NCBI RefSeq assembly: GCF_005144715.1
Contig: NZ_SWKR01000001.1
Span: 372,001 to 436,000, forward strand
Source: Sphingomonas baiyangensis
GTDB taxonomy: Bacteria > Pseudomonadota > Alphaproteobacteria > Sphingomonadales > Sphingomonadaceae
Length of the DNA: 64,000 nt
Direction of reading: 5' to 3'
Numbering within the stretch: position 1 is the stretch's first letter; every line of letters begins with the position of its first letter. This document shows, in pieces, positions 1 to 8,754 of the stretch. A program made the translations under genes and the position numbers. The notes below the pieces were generated by a model, which had not been told where the DNA came from, made no database searches, and saw nothing but the letters and a program-made list of their open reading frames with translations.

Positions 1-2
1 GC

Positions 3-1049
3 GTCACCGAGCATGACGACGACCGGATCGAGACGATCGTCGAGGTCGGCGGTGCGCTGTCGAACTCCAAGGGGCTGAACGTGCCCGACGTCGTGCTGCC
101 GATGGCGGCACTGACCGACAAGGATCGTAGCGACCTCGCCTTCGCGGTCGATCAGGCGGTCGACTGGATCGCCTTGAGCTTCGTCCAGCGGCCCGAGGAT
201 CTGGCCGAGGCACGTCGCCTGATCGGCGGCCGCACCGCGCTGCTCGCCAAGATCGAGAAGCCGAGCGCGGTCGCCCGGCTCGAGGAGATCGTCGAGGCGT
301 GCGACGGTGTGATGGTCGCGCGCGGCGATCTGGGCGTCGAGCTCCCGCCGCAATCGGTGCCGCCTTTGCAGAAGCGCATCGTCGAGACCGCGCGGCGCAT
401 GGGGCGCCCGGTGATCGTCGCCACGCAGATGCTCGAATCGATGATTACCGCCCCCACCCCCACGCGCGCCGAGGTGAGCGACGTCGCGACCGCGGTCTAT
501 GACGGCGCCGACGCGATCATGCTGTCGGCCGAGAGTGCGGCGGGCCAGTGGCCGGTCGAATCGGTGGCGATGATGGATGCCATCGCCAACGCCGTCGAGC
601 GCGACCCCGCGCATGGCGACCGCGTGCACTTCACCGTGATGAAGCCCGATCCGACGACCGCCGACGCGCTCGCGGAAGCGGCCAAGTCGATTAGCGCGAC
701 GGTGAGTGCGGCGGCGATCATCTGCTTCACCACCTCGGGCTCGACCGCGCGGCGCATCGCGCGCGAGCGGCCTTCGGTGCCGATCATGGTGCTGACCCCA
801 CGCGCCGAGACGGCGCGGCGGCTGGGGCTGTTGTGGGGCGTCCACGCCGTCCACACCAAGGACGTCGCCTCGTTCGAGGAGATGATCGCCAAGTCGAAGC
901 GCATGGCACTGCGGCACAATCTGGCGCGCGGCGGCGAGCGCGTGGTGGTGTGCGCGGGCGTTCCCTTCGGCACGCCCGGCTCGACCAACGTGCTGCACGT
1001 CACGCAGATCATCGGCGACGAATTGAAGAACTACGCGCGCGAGGCCTAA
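3..1049 (+). CDS. pyk: Pyruvate kinase, C-terminal part (5' end outside window)
   Basis: Transfers phosphate from phosphoenolpyruvate to ADP in the last step of glycolysis; cytosolic. The reading frame is open from base 3 with no start, so the gene is cut by the window edge; about 348 of the usual ~480 residues are present. Visible family motifs are SNSKGLNVPD before the barrel, AKIEKPSAV with the catalytic lysine region, the substrate-binding stretch VMVARGDLGVELP and ATQMLESMI. The C-terminal domain follows with FTTSGSTARRIA. A GNAT-type gene follows immediately. Identity is secure; allosteric class cannot be judged from this part. Confidence 0.97.
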   Translation, partial: VTEHDDDRIETIVEVGGALSNSKGLNVPDVVLPMAALTDKDRSDLAFAVDQAVDWIALSFVQRPEDLAEARRLIGGRTALLAKIEKPSAVARLEEIVEACDGVMVARGDLGVELPPQSVPPLQKRIVETARRMGRPVIVATQMLESMITAPTPTRAEVSDVATAVYDGADAIMLSAESAAGQWPVESVAMMDAIANAVERDPAHGDRVHFTVMKPDPTTADALAEAAKSISATVSAAAIICFTTSGSTARRIARERPSVPIMVLTPRAETARRLGLLWGVHAVHTKDVASFEEMIAKSKRMALRHNLARGGERVVVCAGVPFGTPGSTNVLHVTQIIGDELKNYAREA

Positions 1050-1116
1050 GGTCATCGCGGCGTTCGACATCCGCGAAGACGATCTGACCGGAGAGGCGAC
1101 GCGCGCGCTGCTCGCG

Positions 1117-1536
1117 TTGCATCTCGCCGGGATGCGCGCCGATTCGCCGCCGGAGAGCGTGTTCGCGCTCGATCTGTCGGGGCTGCAAGCCGCCGACGTG
1201 ACGGTGTGGAGCGCGTGGCGCGGGCGCGACATCGCCGCCGTCGGCGCATTGCGGCGCTTGCCCGATCGCAGCGGCGAAGTGAAATCGATGCGCACGCATC
1301 CCGATTGGCTGCGCCGGGGCGCCGCCGCCGCGATCCTCGAGATCATTATCGCGGCGGCGCGCCGGCAGGGCCTGCACCGGCTAAGTCTCGAAACGGGGAG
1401 CGGGCCGGCGTTCGAGCCGGCACTGGCGCTGTACCGGAAGCGCGGGTTCGCGAACGGTCCGGCTTTCGGCACCTATCGCGCGAGCGCGTTCAACCAGTTC
1501 CTGCACCTCGACGTGAGAGCCGAGCCGCGCTTCTGA
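1117..1536 (+). CDS. GNAT family N-acetyltransferase
   Basis: Predicted acetyl-CoA-dependent N-acetyltransferase of unknown substrate. The signature run is in the second half: EIKSMRT-type text (EVKSMRTHPDWLRRGAAAA) is the acetyl-CoA-binding loop, followed by LSLETGSGPAFEPALALYRKRGF. The given start is a TTG (1117). Protein-like sequence (FDIREDDLTGEATRALLA) continues upstream in frame to about 1051, just after the pyk stop, yet has no ATG, GTG or TTG. The true start is therefore unresolved and may be a rare codon. The gene probably rides on the pyk transcript. Confidence 0.8.
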   Translation: MHLAGMRADSPPESVFALDLSGLQAADVTVWSAWRGRDIAAVGALRRLPDRSGEVKSMRTHPDWLRRGAAAAILEIIIAAARRQGLHRLSLETGSGPAFEPALALYRKRGFANGPAFGTYRASAFNQFLHLDVRAEPRF

Positions 1537-1546
1537 CCGCAGCGCG

Positions 1547-2221
1547 TCAGCTGTCGTGCTCGGCCAGCCATTCGCCCGTGTCGGCACGGTCGACGGCGAA
1601 GCGGTTGACCGGTGCGTGCGTATCGCGGCGGCCGATCGCAAGCCCGGTGAAGAGCATGCGGTCGGGCGGCAGCCTCAGGAAATCGCCGAGCGTACGCGGA
1701 TACATCGCCCAGGCTTCCTGCGCGCAACTGTCGAGCCCCGCTTCGACCAGCAGCAGCATCAGCGATTGCAGGAACATGCCGCAATCGGCCCATTGCGGCG
1801 GGCCGTGATCGCGCTCGACGCTGATGAAGATCGCCATCGGCGCACCGAAGAAGCGGAAATTGTCGGCGAACACCGCCTGGCGCCGTGCGCGGTCGGCGCG
1901 GTCGATGCCGAGTGCGGCATACATCGCCTGCCCCACGCCGCGCCGGCGTTTATCGAATCGCGCAGCCATCTGCGGGGGATAGACGGCATATTCGGCGCCT
2001 TCGCCCATCGGCGCCTCGACGATGCGGCGCTCCATCAGCGCCTTGAGGCGCATCATCGCGCCCCCGTGCACAAGGTCGACATGCCAGGGCTGGAGGTTGC
2101 CGCCCGATGGCGACCGCCCCGCCAGCGCGACGAGCTCGCGCACCAGCGCGGGATCGACCCGATCGGGCAGGAATGCGCGAACCGAGCGGCGCTGCGCGAT
2201 CGCCTCGCGCACGCCCGTCAC
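1547..2221 (-). CDS. Nitroreductase family protein
   Basis: Likely FMN-dependent NAD(P)H oxidoreductase of the nitroreductase fold, 224 residues. It opens with VREAIAQRRSVRAF, the usual FMN-phosphate-binding arginine segment, and has SPSGGNLQPWH and, near the middle, DCGMFLQSLMLLLVEAGLDSC, all typical of the family. The GTG start overlaps the stop of the upstream HAD gene (GTGA), implying translational coupling; a second in-frame GTG lies 9 bases downstream. It ends convergently about 10 bases from the GNAT gene. Physiological substrate cannot be named. Confidence 0.88.
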   Translation of the reverse strand: MTGVREAIAQRRSVRAFLPDRVDPALVRELVALAGRSPSGGNLQPWHVDLVHGGAMMRLKALMERRIVEAPMGEGAEYAVYPPQMAARFDKRRRGVGQAMYAALGIDRADRARRQAVFADNFRFFGAPMAIFISVERDHGPPQWADCGMFLQSLMLLLVEAGLDSCAQEAWAMYPRTLGDFLRLPPDRMLFTGLAIGRRDTHAPVNRFAVDRADTGEWLAEHDS

Positions 2222-2841
2222 GCCGGCAGCAGCCCGTGGCGCACCAGCCGCGCGCGGAACGTCGGCGCATCGACAAACAGCTCGCTGTCGATACCGAGCA
2301 CGCGCGCGGCTTCGACATTGGCCGGATTGTCGTCGACGAATACCGCATCGCGGGCGTGCAGGCCGAAGCGATCGAGCGCGAGGTGGTAGATCGCGGGATC
2401 GGGCTTCACCAGCCGCTCGGTGCCCGAGACCACCACGTCGCCGAAGCGATCGAACAGCGCGGCGTGCTCCGCGCGGAATGGCGGCCAGAATTCGTGGCTG
2501 AAATTGGTGATCGCGAACAGCGGCACGCCGGCGTCGTCGAGCTCGGCGACGAGTTCGTGCATACCGGCTACCGCGCCGCCGATGCTCTCGTTGAAGCGCG
2601 GCGCCCACGCGGCGATCAGCTCGGCATGCTGCGGATGGCGCGCGATCAGCGCCGCCGAAGTATCGGCGAACGCCGCACCTTCGTCATGCTGATAATGCCA
2701 TTCGGGCGAAACCACGTCGCGCACGAACGCATCGAGCGCCCGATCGTCCTCGATCAGGCGCTCGTAGAGGAACCGCGGATGCCAGTGGAACAGGACGTTG
2801 CCGATATCGAAGATAACGGCATGCGGAGCCCGTTCCGCCAT
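2218..2841 (-). CDS. HAD superfamily hydrolase (YihX-like)
   Basis: Predicted cytosolic phosphatase of the haloacid dehalogenase superfamily, 207 residues. Motif I is FDIGNVLF near the N-terminus (nucleophile Asp; the second Asp position is Gly/Asn as in YihX-like sugar phosphatases). Motif II is the ITNFS segment, the lysine is in ERLVKPDPAIY, and motif III is VFVDDNPANVEAA. It lies 8 bases after rpmJ and overlaps the nitroreductase start by 4, so the three genes look like one transcript. Substrate is unknown; sugar phosphates are the family precedent. Confidence 0.88.
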   Translation of the reverse strand: MAERAPHAVIFDIGNVLFHWHPRFLYERLIEDDRALDAFVRDVVSPEWHYQHDEGAAFADTSAALIARHPQHAELIAAWAPRFNESIGGAVAGMHELVAELDDAGVPLFAITNFSHEFWPPFRAEHAALFDRFGDVVVSGTERLVKPDPAIYHLALDRFGLHARDAVFVDDNPANVEAARVLGIDSELFVDAPTFRARLVRHGLLPA

Positions 2842-2849
2842 CGGGCTGT

Positions 2850-2975
2850 TCAGCCCTGGCGCGCCTTGAAGCGGCGGTTGGTCTTGTTGATAACGTACAC
2901 GCGGCCGCGGCGGCGGATCACGCGATTGTCACGGTGCCGCCCCTTGAGCGACTTGAGGGAATTGACGATCTTCAT
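2850..2975 (-). CDS. rpmJ: 50S ribosomal protein L36
   Basis: Small basic ribosomal protein of the large subunit, 41 residues, beginning [19 protein letters not shown] and ending [12 protein letters not shown]. It lacks the four zinc-binding Cys/His of classical L36 and matches the zinc-less longer form seen in alphaproteobacteria. Too short for normal ORF thresholds but clear by eye. ATG start at 2975; the stop is followed 8 bases later by the HAD gene. Confidence 0.96.
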   Translation of the reverse strand: MKIVNSLKSLKGRHRDNRVIRRRGRVYVINKTNRRFKARQG

Positions 2976-3021
2976 GACCGGCTCGCTTTATGAATTGGTC
3001 GGTGTCTGGAAAAGAGGCGCT

Positions 3022-3050
3022 CGCCTAGCGGCGGCCCATGCCCAAGTCAA
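3022..3050 (-). promoter_or_regulatory. Candidate sigma70 promoter for rpmJ
   Basis: On the minus strand TTGACT (3050-3045) and TAGGCG (3027-3022) are separated by 17 bases, 47 bases ahead of the rpmJ ATG. The -35 is good, the -10 weak. Placement is inference. Confidence 0.35.
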
Positions 3051-3140
3051 GGCGTACCGCCGGGAAGCCAAAGCGTTGCCCGCGCGTTACAACGCCCTGT
3101 CCACGCCGATTCGGCGGCGGTGGACCAGGGGATGTCAGCC

Positions 3141-3734
3141 ATGTTCGCTCGTATCGCTATCGTCTTGGTCGCAGGATTGACCAGCGCCTGTTCGACAACC
3201 GGTGCCGTGCGCGGGCCCGTCGACGTGATTCGCTACAATCTCGGCACCCCCATCCGCCCCGGCACCTTCGCCGTCGATCCGCTGCGATCGACCGAGCAGA
3301 TCAGCGACGAATATGGCGCCTATGTGAATGCTGTGGCGCAGGGCTTGGGAGGCCTCGGCTTCTCGCGCGTGCCTGATGGCTCGCCGTCGGAATATCTTCT
3401 CGAAATATCGTTCGCGCGCGCCGCGGCGGGAACGGTGCGCACGGGCTCGCCGGTCTCGATCGGGCTTGGCGGCGTGAGCGGCGGCATGGGCGGCGCGGTC
3501 GGCGGCGGCCTCAGCACCGCGCTCGGCGGACGCACGCGTCAGCTCGTCACTTCCGAGCTCACCGCCAAGATCCGCCGGCGCGTCGACAATACGGTGACGT
3601 GGGAAGGCGCCGCGCGCACGCAGGGCACGCTGCCCGAAACGCCGGCCGCCTCGGCAGCGCAGGCCGCGCGCATGGCCGATGCCTTGTTCCGGGACTTTCC
3701 GGGCCAGTCGGGAATCACTACGACGGTGCCATGA
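3141..3734 (+). CDS. Lipoprotein, DUF4136-like
   Basis: Predicted envelope lipoprotein of unknown role, 197 residues. The N-terminus MFARIAIVLVAGLTSACSTT is a lipoprotein signal with the lipobox LTSAC. The body has a glycine-rich stretch (GLGGVSGGMGGAVGGG) typical of DUF4136-like outer-membrane lipoproteins. Start chosen at ATG 3141 because an AGGGG lies about 9 bases upstream; ATG 3132 is possible. Its stop overlaps the start of the M14 peptidase (ATGA), so the two are co-translated. Confidence 0.8.
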   Translation: MFARIAIVLVAGLTSACSTTGAVRGPVDVIRYNLGTPIRPGTFAVDPLRSTEQISDEYGAYVNAVAQGLGGLGFSRVPDGSPSEYLLEISFARAAAGTVRTGSPVSIGLGGVSGGMGGAVGGGLSTALGGRTRQLVTSELTAKIRRRVDNTVTWEGAARTQGTLPETPAASAAQAARMADALFRDFPGQSGITTTVP

Positions 3735-4840
3735 ATATCGACATCAACGCCGCGTTCGATAGCGGCAATATCGAGCTCGTCGGCATCGATGGCGACCGTG
3801 TGGACCTCGAAATCCGCCGCGATGCGCATTCGGACTTTTACCAGTGGTTCCACTTCCGCGTCGCCGGCGCGCGCGGGCGGCGGCTGGTGTTCCGCATCCT
3901 CAACGCCGGCGGCGCCGCCTATGCCTTTGGCTGGCCCGGCTACCGCACGCGCGTGAGCACCGACCGCCAGCACTGGCGCATGACCGAGACGCGCTATGCC
4001 GATGGCGTGCTCGAGTTCGCACACGAATTCGACACCGACATCGCCTGGTTCGCCTATTTCGCGCCCTATTCGCTCGAGCGGCAGCATGATCTGGTGTCGC
4101 GCATCGCGATGGCGCCCGGCGTGGCGCATCATACGCTCGGCCAGTCGATCGAGGGCCGGTCGATCGACTGCCTCGAACTGGGCGAGGGTCCGCTGCACGT
4201 CTGGCTTTATGGCCGCCAGCATCCCGGCGAATCGATGGCGGCGTGGTGGATGGAAGGCGCGCTCGAGAAGCTGACCGATCCCGGCGATGCCGCGGCACAG
4301 GCCATCCGCGCGAAGGCACGCGTGCATGTCGTCCCCAACATGAACCCCGATGGTGCGTTTCGCGGCCATCTGCGCACCAACGCCGCCGGCGTGAACCTCA
4401 ATCGCGAATGGCACGCGCCCACCGCCGAACGCAGCCCCGAAGTGCTCGCGGTGAAGACGGCGATGGAAGCGACGGGCGTCGACTGGGCCATCGACGTCCA
4501 TGGCGACGAGGCGATCCCCGCCAATTTCCTCGCCGGCTTCGAGGGCATCCCGCGCTGGACCGATACGCACGGCGCGCGCTTCTACGACTATGGCCAGCGC
4601 CTCGCCGCGCGCACGCCGCTGTTCCAGACCGAGCGCGGCTACGAGAAGGCGAAGCCCGGACAGGCCAATCTGTCGATGTCGACCAACCAGCTTGCCGAGC
4701 GCTTCGGCGCCGTCTCGATGACGCTCGAGATGCCGTTCAAGGACCACGACCCCGCGCCCGACCCGGTTGAAGGCTGGTCGCCCGATCGCTGCAAGGCGCT
4801 GGCACACGCCTGTCTCGACACGCTCGCCGAACTGATCTGA
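3731..4840 (+). CDS. M14-family zinc carboxypeptidase (cytosolic CCP-like)
   Basis: Predicted zinc metallocarboxypeptidase, 369 residues, without a signal peptide. An N-terminal beta domain (residues 1-120) precedes the catalytic domain, the arrangement of cytosolic carboxypeptidase/AGBL-like bacterial proteins. Zinc ligands are H164 and E167 in GRQHPGES and H257 in IDVHGDEA. Substrate-binding NMNPDGAFRGHLRTN and LNREW follow, and the catalytic glutamate is E333 in TLEMPFKD. Start ATG overlaps the lipoprotein stop. The bacterial substrate is not known. Confidence 0.9.
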   Translation: MNIDINAAFDSGNIELVGIDGDRVDLEIRRDAHSDFYQWFHFRVAGARGRRLVFRILNAGGAAYAFGWPGYRTRVSTDRQHWRMTETRYADGVLEFAHEFDTDIAWFAYFAPYSLERQHDLVSRIAMAPGVAHHTLGQSIEGRSIDCLELGEGPLHVWLYGRQHPGESMAAWWMEGALEKLTDPGDAAAQAIRAKARVHVVPNMNPDGAFRGHLRTNAAGVNLNREWHAPTAERSPEVLAVKTAMEATGVDWAIDVHGDEAIPANFLAGFEGIPRWTDTHGARFYDYGQRLAARTPLFQTERGYEKAKPGQANLSMSTNQLAERFGAVSMTLEMPFKDHDPAPDPVEGWSPDRCKALAHACLDTLAELI

Positions 4841-4860
4841 GCCTGACGCTGGAAGTGGCT

Positions 4861-4937
4861 TGGCGCGCCCGGAGGGATTCGAACCCCCGGCCAAGGAGGT
4901 AGAAGCTCCTTGCTCTATCCAGCTGAGCTACGGGCGC
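4861..4937 (-). tRNA. tRNA-Arg (TCT anticodon)
   Basis: Cloverleaf read on the minus strand: acceptor GCGCCCG (4937-4931) pairs with CGGGCGC (4871-4865). The D arm contains AGCTCAGCTGGATAGAGC. The anticodon stem AGGAG/CTCCT encloses the 7-base loop CTTCTAC, giving anticodon TCT. The T arm is GGGGG-TTCGAAT-CCCTC, with one G-U pair. CCA is encoded at 4863-4861. Total 77 bases. Confidence 0.97.
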
Positions 4938-4997
4938 GCGCCGCGTTCGCTTAGCGTGGATTGCGTCGCCGCGAAATGCCGATCATAGCGCCGGGCG

Positions 4998-5729
4998 ATG
5001 AGCGCGCCTCCCCCCGCCGAACCGCCGCGTGCGGTCGCTGCCGATGCGGTGGCGGCGCGGAGCCTGCGCTATTTCGATTTCGTCATGGCGGCGTTCGTCG
5101 TCGTGCTGGTGCTCTCGAACGTGATCGGCGCGGGCAAGGTGGCGGCGATCGGCGGGTTCGAGTTCGGCGCGGGCATCCTGTTCTTCCCGATCTCCTACGT
5201 CATCGGCGACGTGCTGACCGAGGTATATGGCTATGCGCGCGCGCGCCGCTGCATCTGGGCGGGCTTCGCGGCGTTGCTGTTCCTCGCCGCCATGTCGGCG
5301 ATCGTCGTGGCGATGCCGCCGGCTGAAGGGTGGGAAGGTCAGGAAGCCTATCAGGCGGTGTTCGGCGCGGTGCCACGCATCGTCGCGGCATCGATCGCGG
5401 CGTTCTGGGCGGGCGAGTTCGTCAATTCCTATGTGCTCGCGCGGATGAAGCTGTGGACGGGCGGGCGGCATCTGTGGGCGCGCACGATTGGTTCGACCGC
5501 GGTGGGCCAGGCGGTCGACAGCCTTATCTTTTATCCGCTGGCGTTCCTCGGCGTATGGCCGCTCGAACTGGTGCTCAGCGTCATGGTGAGCAACTGGGCG
5601 CTCAAGGTCGCGTGGGAAGCCGCGCTGACGCCTGCCACCTATGCCGTGGTGGGCGCGCTCAAGCGCCGCGAAGGGATCGACGTGTTCGATCGCGCCACCG
5701 ACTTCACGCCATTCCGCACGCGCGTCTGA
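4998..5729 (+). CDS. yhhQ: Queuosine precursor transporter (VUT/YhhQ family)
   Basis: Inner-membrane importer of queuosine precursors for tRNA modification, 243 residues. About six hydrophobic segments are visible. Family landmarks include LSNVIGAGKVAAIGGFEF near residue 40, FFPISYVIGDVLTEVYGY around residue 65, the FWAGEFVNSYVLARMK segment, and GSTAVGQAVDSLIFY. It sits beside tRNA-Arg but the transport substrate relates to tRNAs with GUN anticodons, so the neighbour is probably coincidence. Confidence 0.92.
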   Translation: MSAPPPAEPPRAVAADAVAARSLRYFDFVMAAFVVVLVLSNVIGAGKVAAIGGFEFGAGILFFPISYVIGDVLTEVYGYARARRCIWAGFAALLFLAAMSAIVVAMPPAEGWEGQEAYQAVFGAVPRIVAASIAAFWAGEFVNSYVLARMKLWTGGRHLWARTIGSTAVGQAVDSLIFYPLAFLGVWPLELVLSVMVSNWALKVAWEAALTPATYAVVGALKRREGIDVFDRATDFTPFRTRV

Positions 5730-5736
5730 TCCGTCG

Positions 5737-6117
5737 ATGACCGTAAGCAGGTTTCAGGACAGCAAGGCCTGGCTCGTCGACGCCGTGGGGCTGGGCCGCG
5801 ATGCACTGCACGTGCATGTCGGGCTCGCGGTGATGCTGGCGACGGCACTTCTGCTACGCTGCGACCTGCGCAGCCGCTGGCCGGTCGTCGTGGTGCTGAT
5901 AGTGGCGCTGGCGGGCGAGATATGGGACGCGATCGAGCTGTGGCGCGCCGGCGGCGGCATCGACCTGGCGGAAAATTGCAAGGATCTGGCGAGCACGGTC
6001 TTCTGGCCCGCCGCGATCATGCTGCTGGCCCGCCATACGCTGCTGTTCGGCACCGCGCCCGATCGGTTGGACGACAGCGAAGCTTCAGGCGACGGCGGCG
6101 AGCAGCCCCTCGAATAG
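5737..6117 (+). CDS. Small membrane protein (VanZ-like appearance)
   Basis: 126 residues with three hydrophobic stretches (about residues 25-38, 46-62 and 88-104) and the polar turn [16 protein letters not shown] between the last two, reminiscent of VanZ-like proteins. ATG 5737 was chosen, 7 bases after the transporter stop; the track upstream of it overlaps that gene. Its 3' end overlaps the end of convergent purQ by 33 bases. No function can be assigned. Confidence 0.65.
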   Translation: MTVSRFQDSKAWLVDAVGLGRDALHVHVGLAVMLATALLLRCDLRSRWPVVVVLIVALAGEIWDAIELWRAGGGIDLAENCKDLASTVFWPAAIMLLARHTLLFGTAPDRLDDSEASGDGGEQPLE

Positions 6118-6750
6118 CCGGCGCCCATCGGTGCCGCCATGCGCGGCTTCGATGCGCCGCTCGGGATGCGGCATCATGCCCAGCACGTTGCCGCCCTCGC
6201 TGACGATGCCCGCGATGTCGCGCGCCGATCCGTTGACCGGTTCGGCATAGCGGAACGCGACGCGTCCCTCGCCTTCGAGCCGGTCGAGCGTGTCGGCGTC
6301 GGCGACGTAATTGCCGTCATGATGCGCCACGGGAATCGTGATCGCCTCGTCCGCCGCATAGCCACGCGTGAAGCGCGTATCGGTGTTCGCCACCGTCAGC
6401 GCCGCGTCGCGGCACACGAAGTCGAGCCCGGTATTGCGCATCAACGCGCCCGGCAGCAGCCCCGTTTCGGTAAGGATCTGGAAGCCGTTGCAGATGCCGA
6501 TCACCGGCACGCCGCGTGCCGCCGCTGCGTGCACCGCGGCGACGACGGGCGAGCGCGCGGCGATGGCACCGCAACGCAGATAGTCGCCATAGGAAAAGCC
6601 GCCCGGCACCGCGACGAGATCGAGATCGGCGGGAAGCTCAGTCTCGCGATGCCAAACCATCGCCGGGGCACTTCCCGAAACCTCGCGCAGCGCGACCGCG
6701 ATGTCGCGATCGCAGTTCGAGCCCGGAAAGACGATGACCGCCGATTTCAT
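6085..6750 (-). CDS. purQ: Phosphoribosylformylglycinamidine synthase subunit PurQ
   Basis: Glutaminase subunit of FGAM synthase in purine biosynthesis; feeds ammonia to PurL, with PurS as bridge. 221 residues. Class I amidotransferase features are the oxyanion/nucleophile segment GICNGFQIL with C87 and the C-terminal MMPHPER with the catalytic His and Glu. The start [12 protein letters not shown] is characteristic. Its ATG overlaps the purS stop (ATGA), so stoichiometric co-translation is expected. purL is not adjacent in this window. Confidence 0.97.
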   Translation of the reverse strand: MKSAVIVFPGSNCDRDIAVALREVSGSAPAMVWHRETELPADLDLVAVPGGFSYGDYLRCGAIAARSPVVAAVHAAAARGVPVIGICNGFQILTETGLLPGALMRNTGLDFVCRDAALTVANTDTRFTRGYAADEAITIPVAHHDGNYVADADTLDRLEGEGRVAFRYAEPVNGSARDIAGIVSEGGNVLGMMPHPERRIEAAHGGTDGRRLFEGLLAAVA

Positions 6751-6980
6751 GCCGCCTTCTCGACCCGGTACTTCTCGATGACCGTGTTCGCGAGCAGCTG
6801 ACGGCACATCGCGTCGATCGCTTCGTCGCTCGTATCGTCGGCAACGTCGAGCTCGAACAGCTTGCCCGCGCGCACCGATTCGATGCCGGCGAAGCCCAGC
6901 GAACCGAGCGCGTGCTCGATCGCCTTGCCCTGGGGATCGAGGACGCCGGGCTTGAGCGTGACGATGATGCGGAGCTTCAT
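6747..6980 (-). CDS. purS: Phosphoribosylformylglycinamidine synthase subunit PurS
   Basis: Small structural subunit that links PurQ and PurL, 77 residues. Recognisable from [20 protein letters not shown] at the start, the [19 protein letters not shown] core and the final [11 protein letters not shown]. It is the first gene of the purS-purQ pair, with a 4-base overlap into purQ. Confidence 0.96.
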   Translation of the reverse strand: MKLRIIVTLKPGVLDPQGKAIEHALGSLGFAGIESVRAGKLFELDVADDTSDEAIDAMCRQLLANTVIEKYRVEKAA

Positions 6981-7095
6981 GGCGCGGCGTTCCGGTACTG
7001 CTTGGGGTCGCGGGGGCTATGGCGCGCCCGCCGCCGCCCCGCAAGTTTCATCGCGCGTCCACGCGTCTGCGCGAGGCATCGCAGCAAGGATCACT

Positions 7096-8010
7096 CTAGC
7101 GGATAGGCCGGCGGACCATGCGCAGCGTAGGCCAGTCGCCCAGCGTCACGCGACCGGCGATACGAAAGCCGTGCCGGCGATAGGCCTGCGCGACGGCGGC
7201 GGCCTGGCGTTCGAGCAGGCCGGCGAGCACCACGGTGCCGCCGGGCGCGGTGGCGGCGGCGATGACGGGCGCCAGCTCTATCAGCGGTGCGGCGATGATG
7301 TTGGCGAGCACCAGGTCATAGGGCGCGCGCCGCTCGATATCGGCATGCGCCATGCCGGGCGCTACCGCTAACGCGAGGCGGCCAGGGCCGGCGCCCAGTC
7401 GCACGCCATTGGCGGCGGCATTGGCGCGCGTCACGTCGATCGAGATCGGATCGATGTCCGATGCCGTCGCGCGTGCGCGCGGCCACAGATGCATCGCGGC
7501 GAAGGCGAGCAGGCCGGTGCCGGTGCCCACGTCGATCAGGTTGCGTACCTGCATGCCGCGAGCGCGCATCGCCTCGAGCGTCAGCAGGCAGCCCGTCGTC
7601 GTCTCGTGGTGGCCGGTGCCGAAGGCCAGCCCGGCCTCGATATGGAAGGCGCGCGCACCCGCCGGCGGATCGCCGCGATTGGCGCTGGTGTGAACGTAGA
7701 AACGCCCCGCCTGCACCGGCTCGAGCCCCGCCTGGCTCAGCGTCACCCAGTCCTGCTCGGCGATCCGCTCGGGCTTCACCTTCACGCCGCCTGCACTCGG
7801 CACCAGCGCGCGCAGCAGCGCGATCTCGGTGCGACCGGGCTTGTCCTGGAAATAGGCGTCGAGCACCCAGTCCTCGACATCGTCTTCGGTCAGTTCGCGC
7901 GTCAGCAGCACCGGCGGTGCCGTCATCGCTGCGAAGGCCGGGCCCTCGGGGTCGATTGCCTCGGCCTCGGCGCGCGTGCACGGCAGCGTGATCTTCCAGC
8001 TGTCGCTCAT
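7096..8010 (-). CDS. prmA: Ribosomal protein L11 methyltransferase
   Basis: SAM-dependent methyltransferase that modifies L11; cytosolic, 304 residues. The SAM-binding motif I is LIDVGTGTGLLAFAA, preceded by the PrmA-specific AFGTGHHETT. The acceptor motif LANIIAAPL corresponds to the usual NIL(A)xPL. The N-terminal ~120 residues form the L11-recognition domain. The ATG overlaps the stop of the SDR gene upstream (ATGA), so prmA is coupled to it. Confidence 0.95.
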   Translation of the reverse strand: MSDSWKITLPCTRAEAEAIDPEGPAFAAMTAPPVLLTRELTEDDVEDWVLDAYFQDKPGRTEIALLRALVPSAGGVKVKPERIAEQDWVTLSQAGLEPVQAGRFYVHTSANRGDPPAGARAFHIEAGLAFGTGHHETTTGCLLTLEAMRARGMQVRNLIDVGTGTGLLAFAAMHLWPRARATASDIDPISIDVTRANAAANGVRLGAGPGRLALAVAPGMAHADIERRAPYDLVLANIIAAPLIELAPVIAAATAPGGTVVLAGLLERQAAAVAQAYRRHGFRIAGRVTLGDWPTLRMVRRPIR

Positions 8011-8708
8011 CGCACATAGCTCGCGCCGTTGATGTCGAGCACCGCGCCCGTCATCGACGCCGGCGCCTCGATCGCGCAGAACCGTGCCATCACCGCCACT
8101 TCCGCCGGATCGGCGACGCGACCGAGCGGGATGTCGGCGAGCAGCTTGTCGCCGCCGCGGCTCTCCAGATAATCCTCGGCCATGCCCGTCATCGTGAAGC
8201 CGGGACAGATCGCGAAGGCGAGGATGTTTTCGCGCGCATACCCCCGCGCGATCGACTTGGTCATGCCTACCATGCCCGCCTTCGATGCCGCATAATGCCA
8301 GTGCGCGGGGCTGTCGCCGCGATAGGCGGCGCGGCTGGCGATGTTGACGATGCGCCCCCCACGCCCGCTTTCCTGCCAGTGACGCACCGCGAGCCGGCAC
8401 AGCTCGGCCGATGCGGTGAGGTTGATGCGCAGCGTGCGCTCCCATGCCGCGACCCAATCGTCATGCGCGGCGTCGAGCGGCGATGCCTCGAACACGCCGG
8501 CATTGTTGACGAGCACGTCGATCCGCCCGTCCATCGCTTCCAATGCACGGCGCCACAGATCGGCGGGCGCCGCGGGATCGGCGAAATCGGCGGCGAAATC
8601 GCCGCGTGTCGACTGGCCCGCCACGCGGGCGCCGGGCACGGCGGCAAGCGTCTGGGCGATCGCGGCGCCGATGCCACGGCTCGCGCCGGTGAGGAGGATG
8701 TGCGTCAT
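8007..8708 (-). CDS. Short-chain dehydrogenase/reductase
   Basis: NAD(P)-dependent oxidoreductase of the classical SDR family, 233 residues. The cofactor motif is TGASRGIG (residues 7-14), followed by NNAG in VLVNNAGVF, the catalytic Ser in IVNIASRAA and the YxxxK motif in HYAASKAGM. The order and spacing are complete, so it should be active. The substrate is not identifiable; a FabG-like 3-ketoacyl reductase role is one option. It precedes and overlaps prmA. Confidence 0.9.
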   Translation of the reverse strand: MTHILLTGASRGIGAAIAQTLAAVPGARVAGQSTRGDFAADFADPAAPADLWRRALEAMDGRIDVLVNNAGVFEASPLDAAHDDWVAAWERTLRINLTASAELCRLAVRHWQESGRGGRIVNIASRAAYRGDSPAHWHYAASKAGMVGMTKSIARGYARENILAFAICPGFTMTGMAEDYLESRGGDKLLADIPLGRVADPAEVAVMARFCAIEAPASMTGAVLDINGASYVR

Positions 8709-8754
8709 GCCCCGGCGATACGGCGCGCGGCGATGGCGGGCAACCGCCCGGCGC

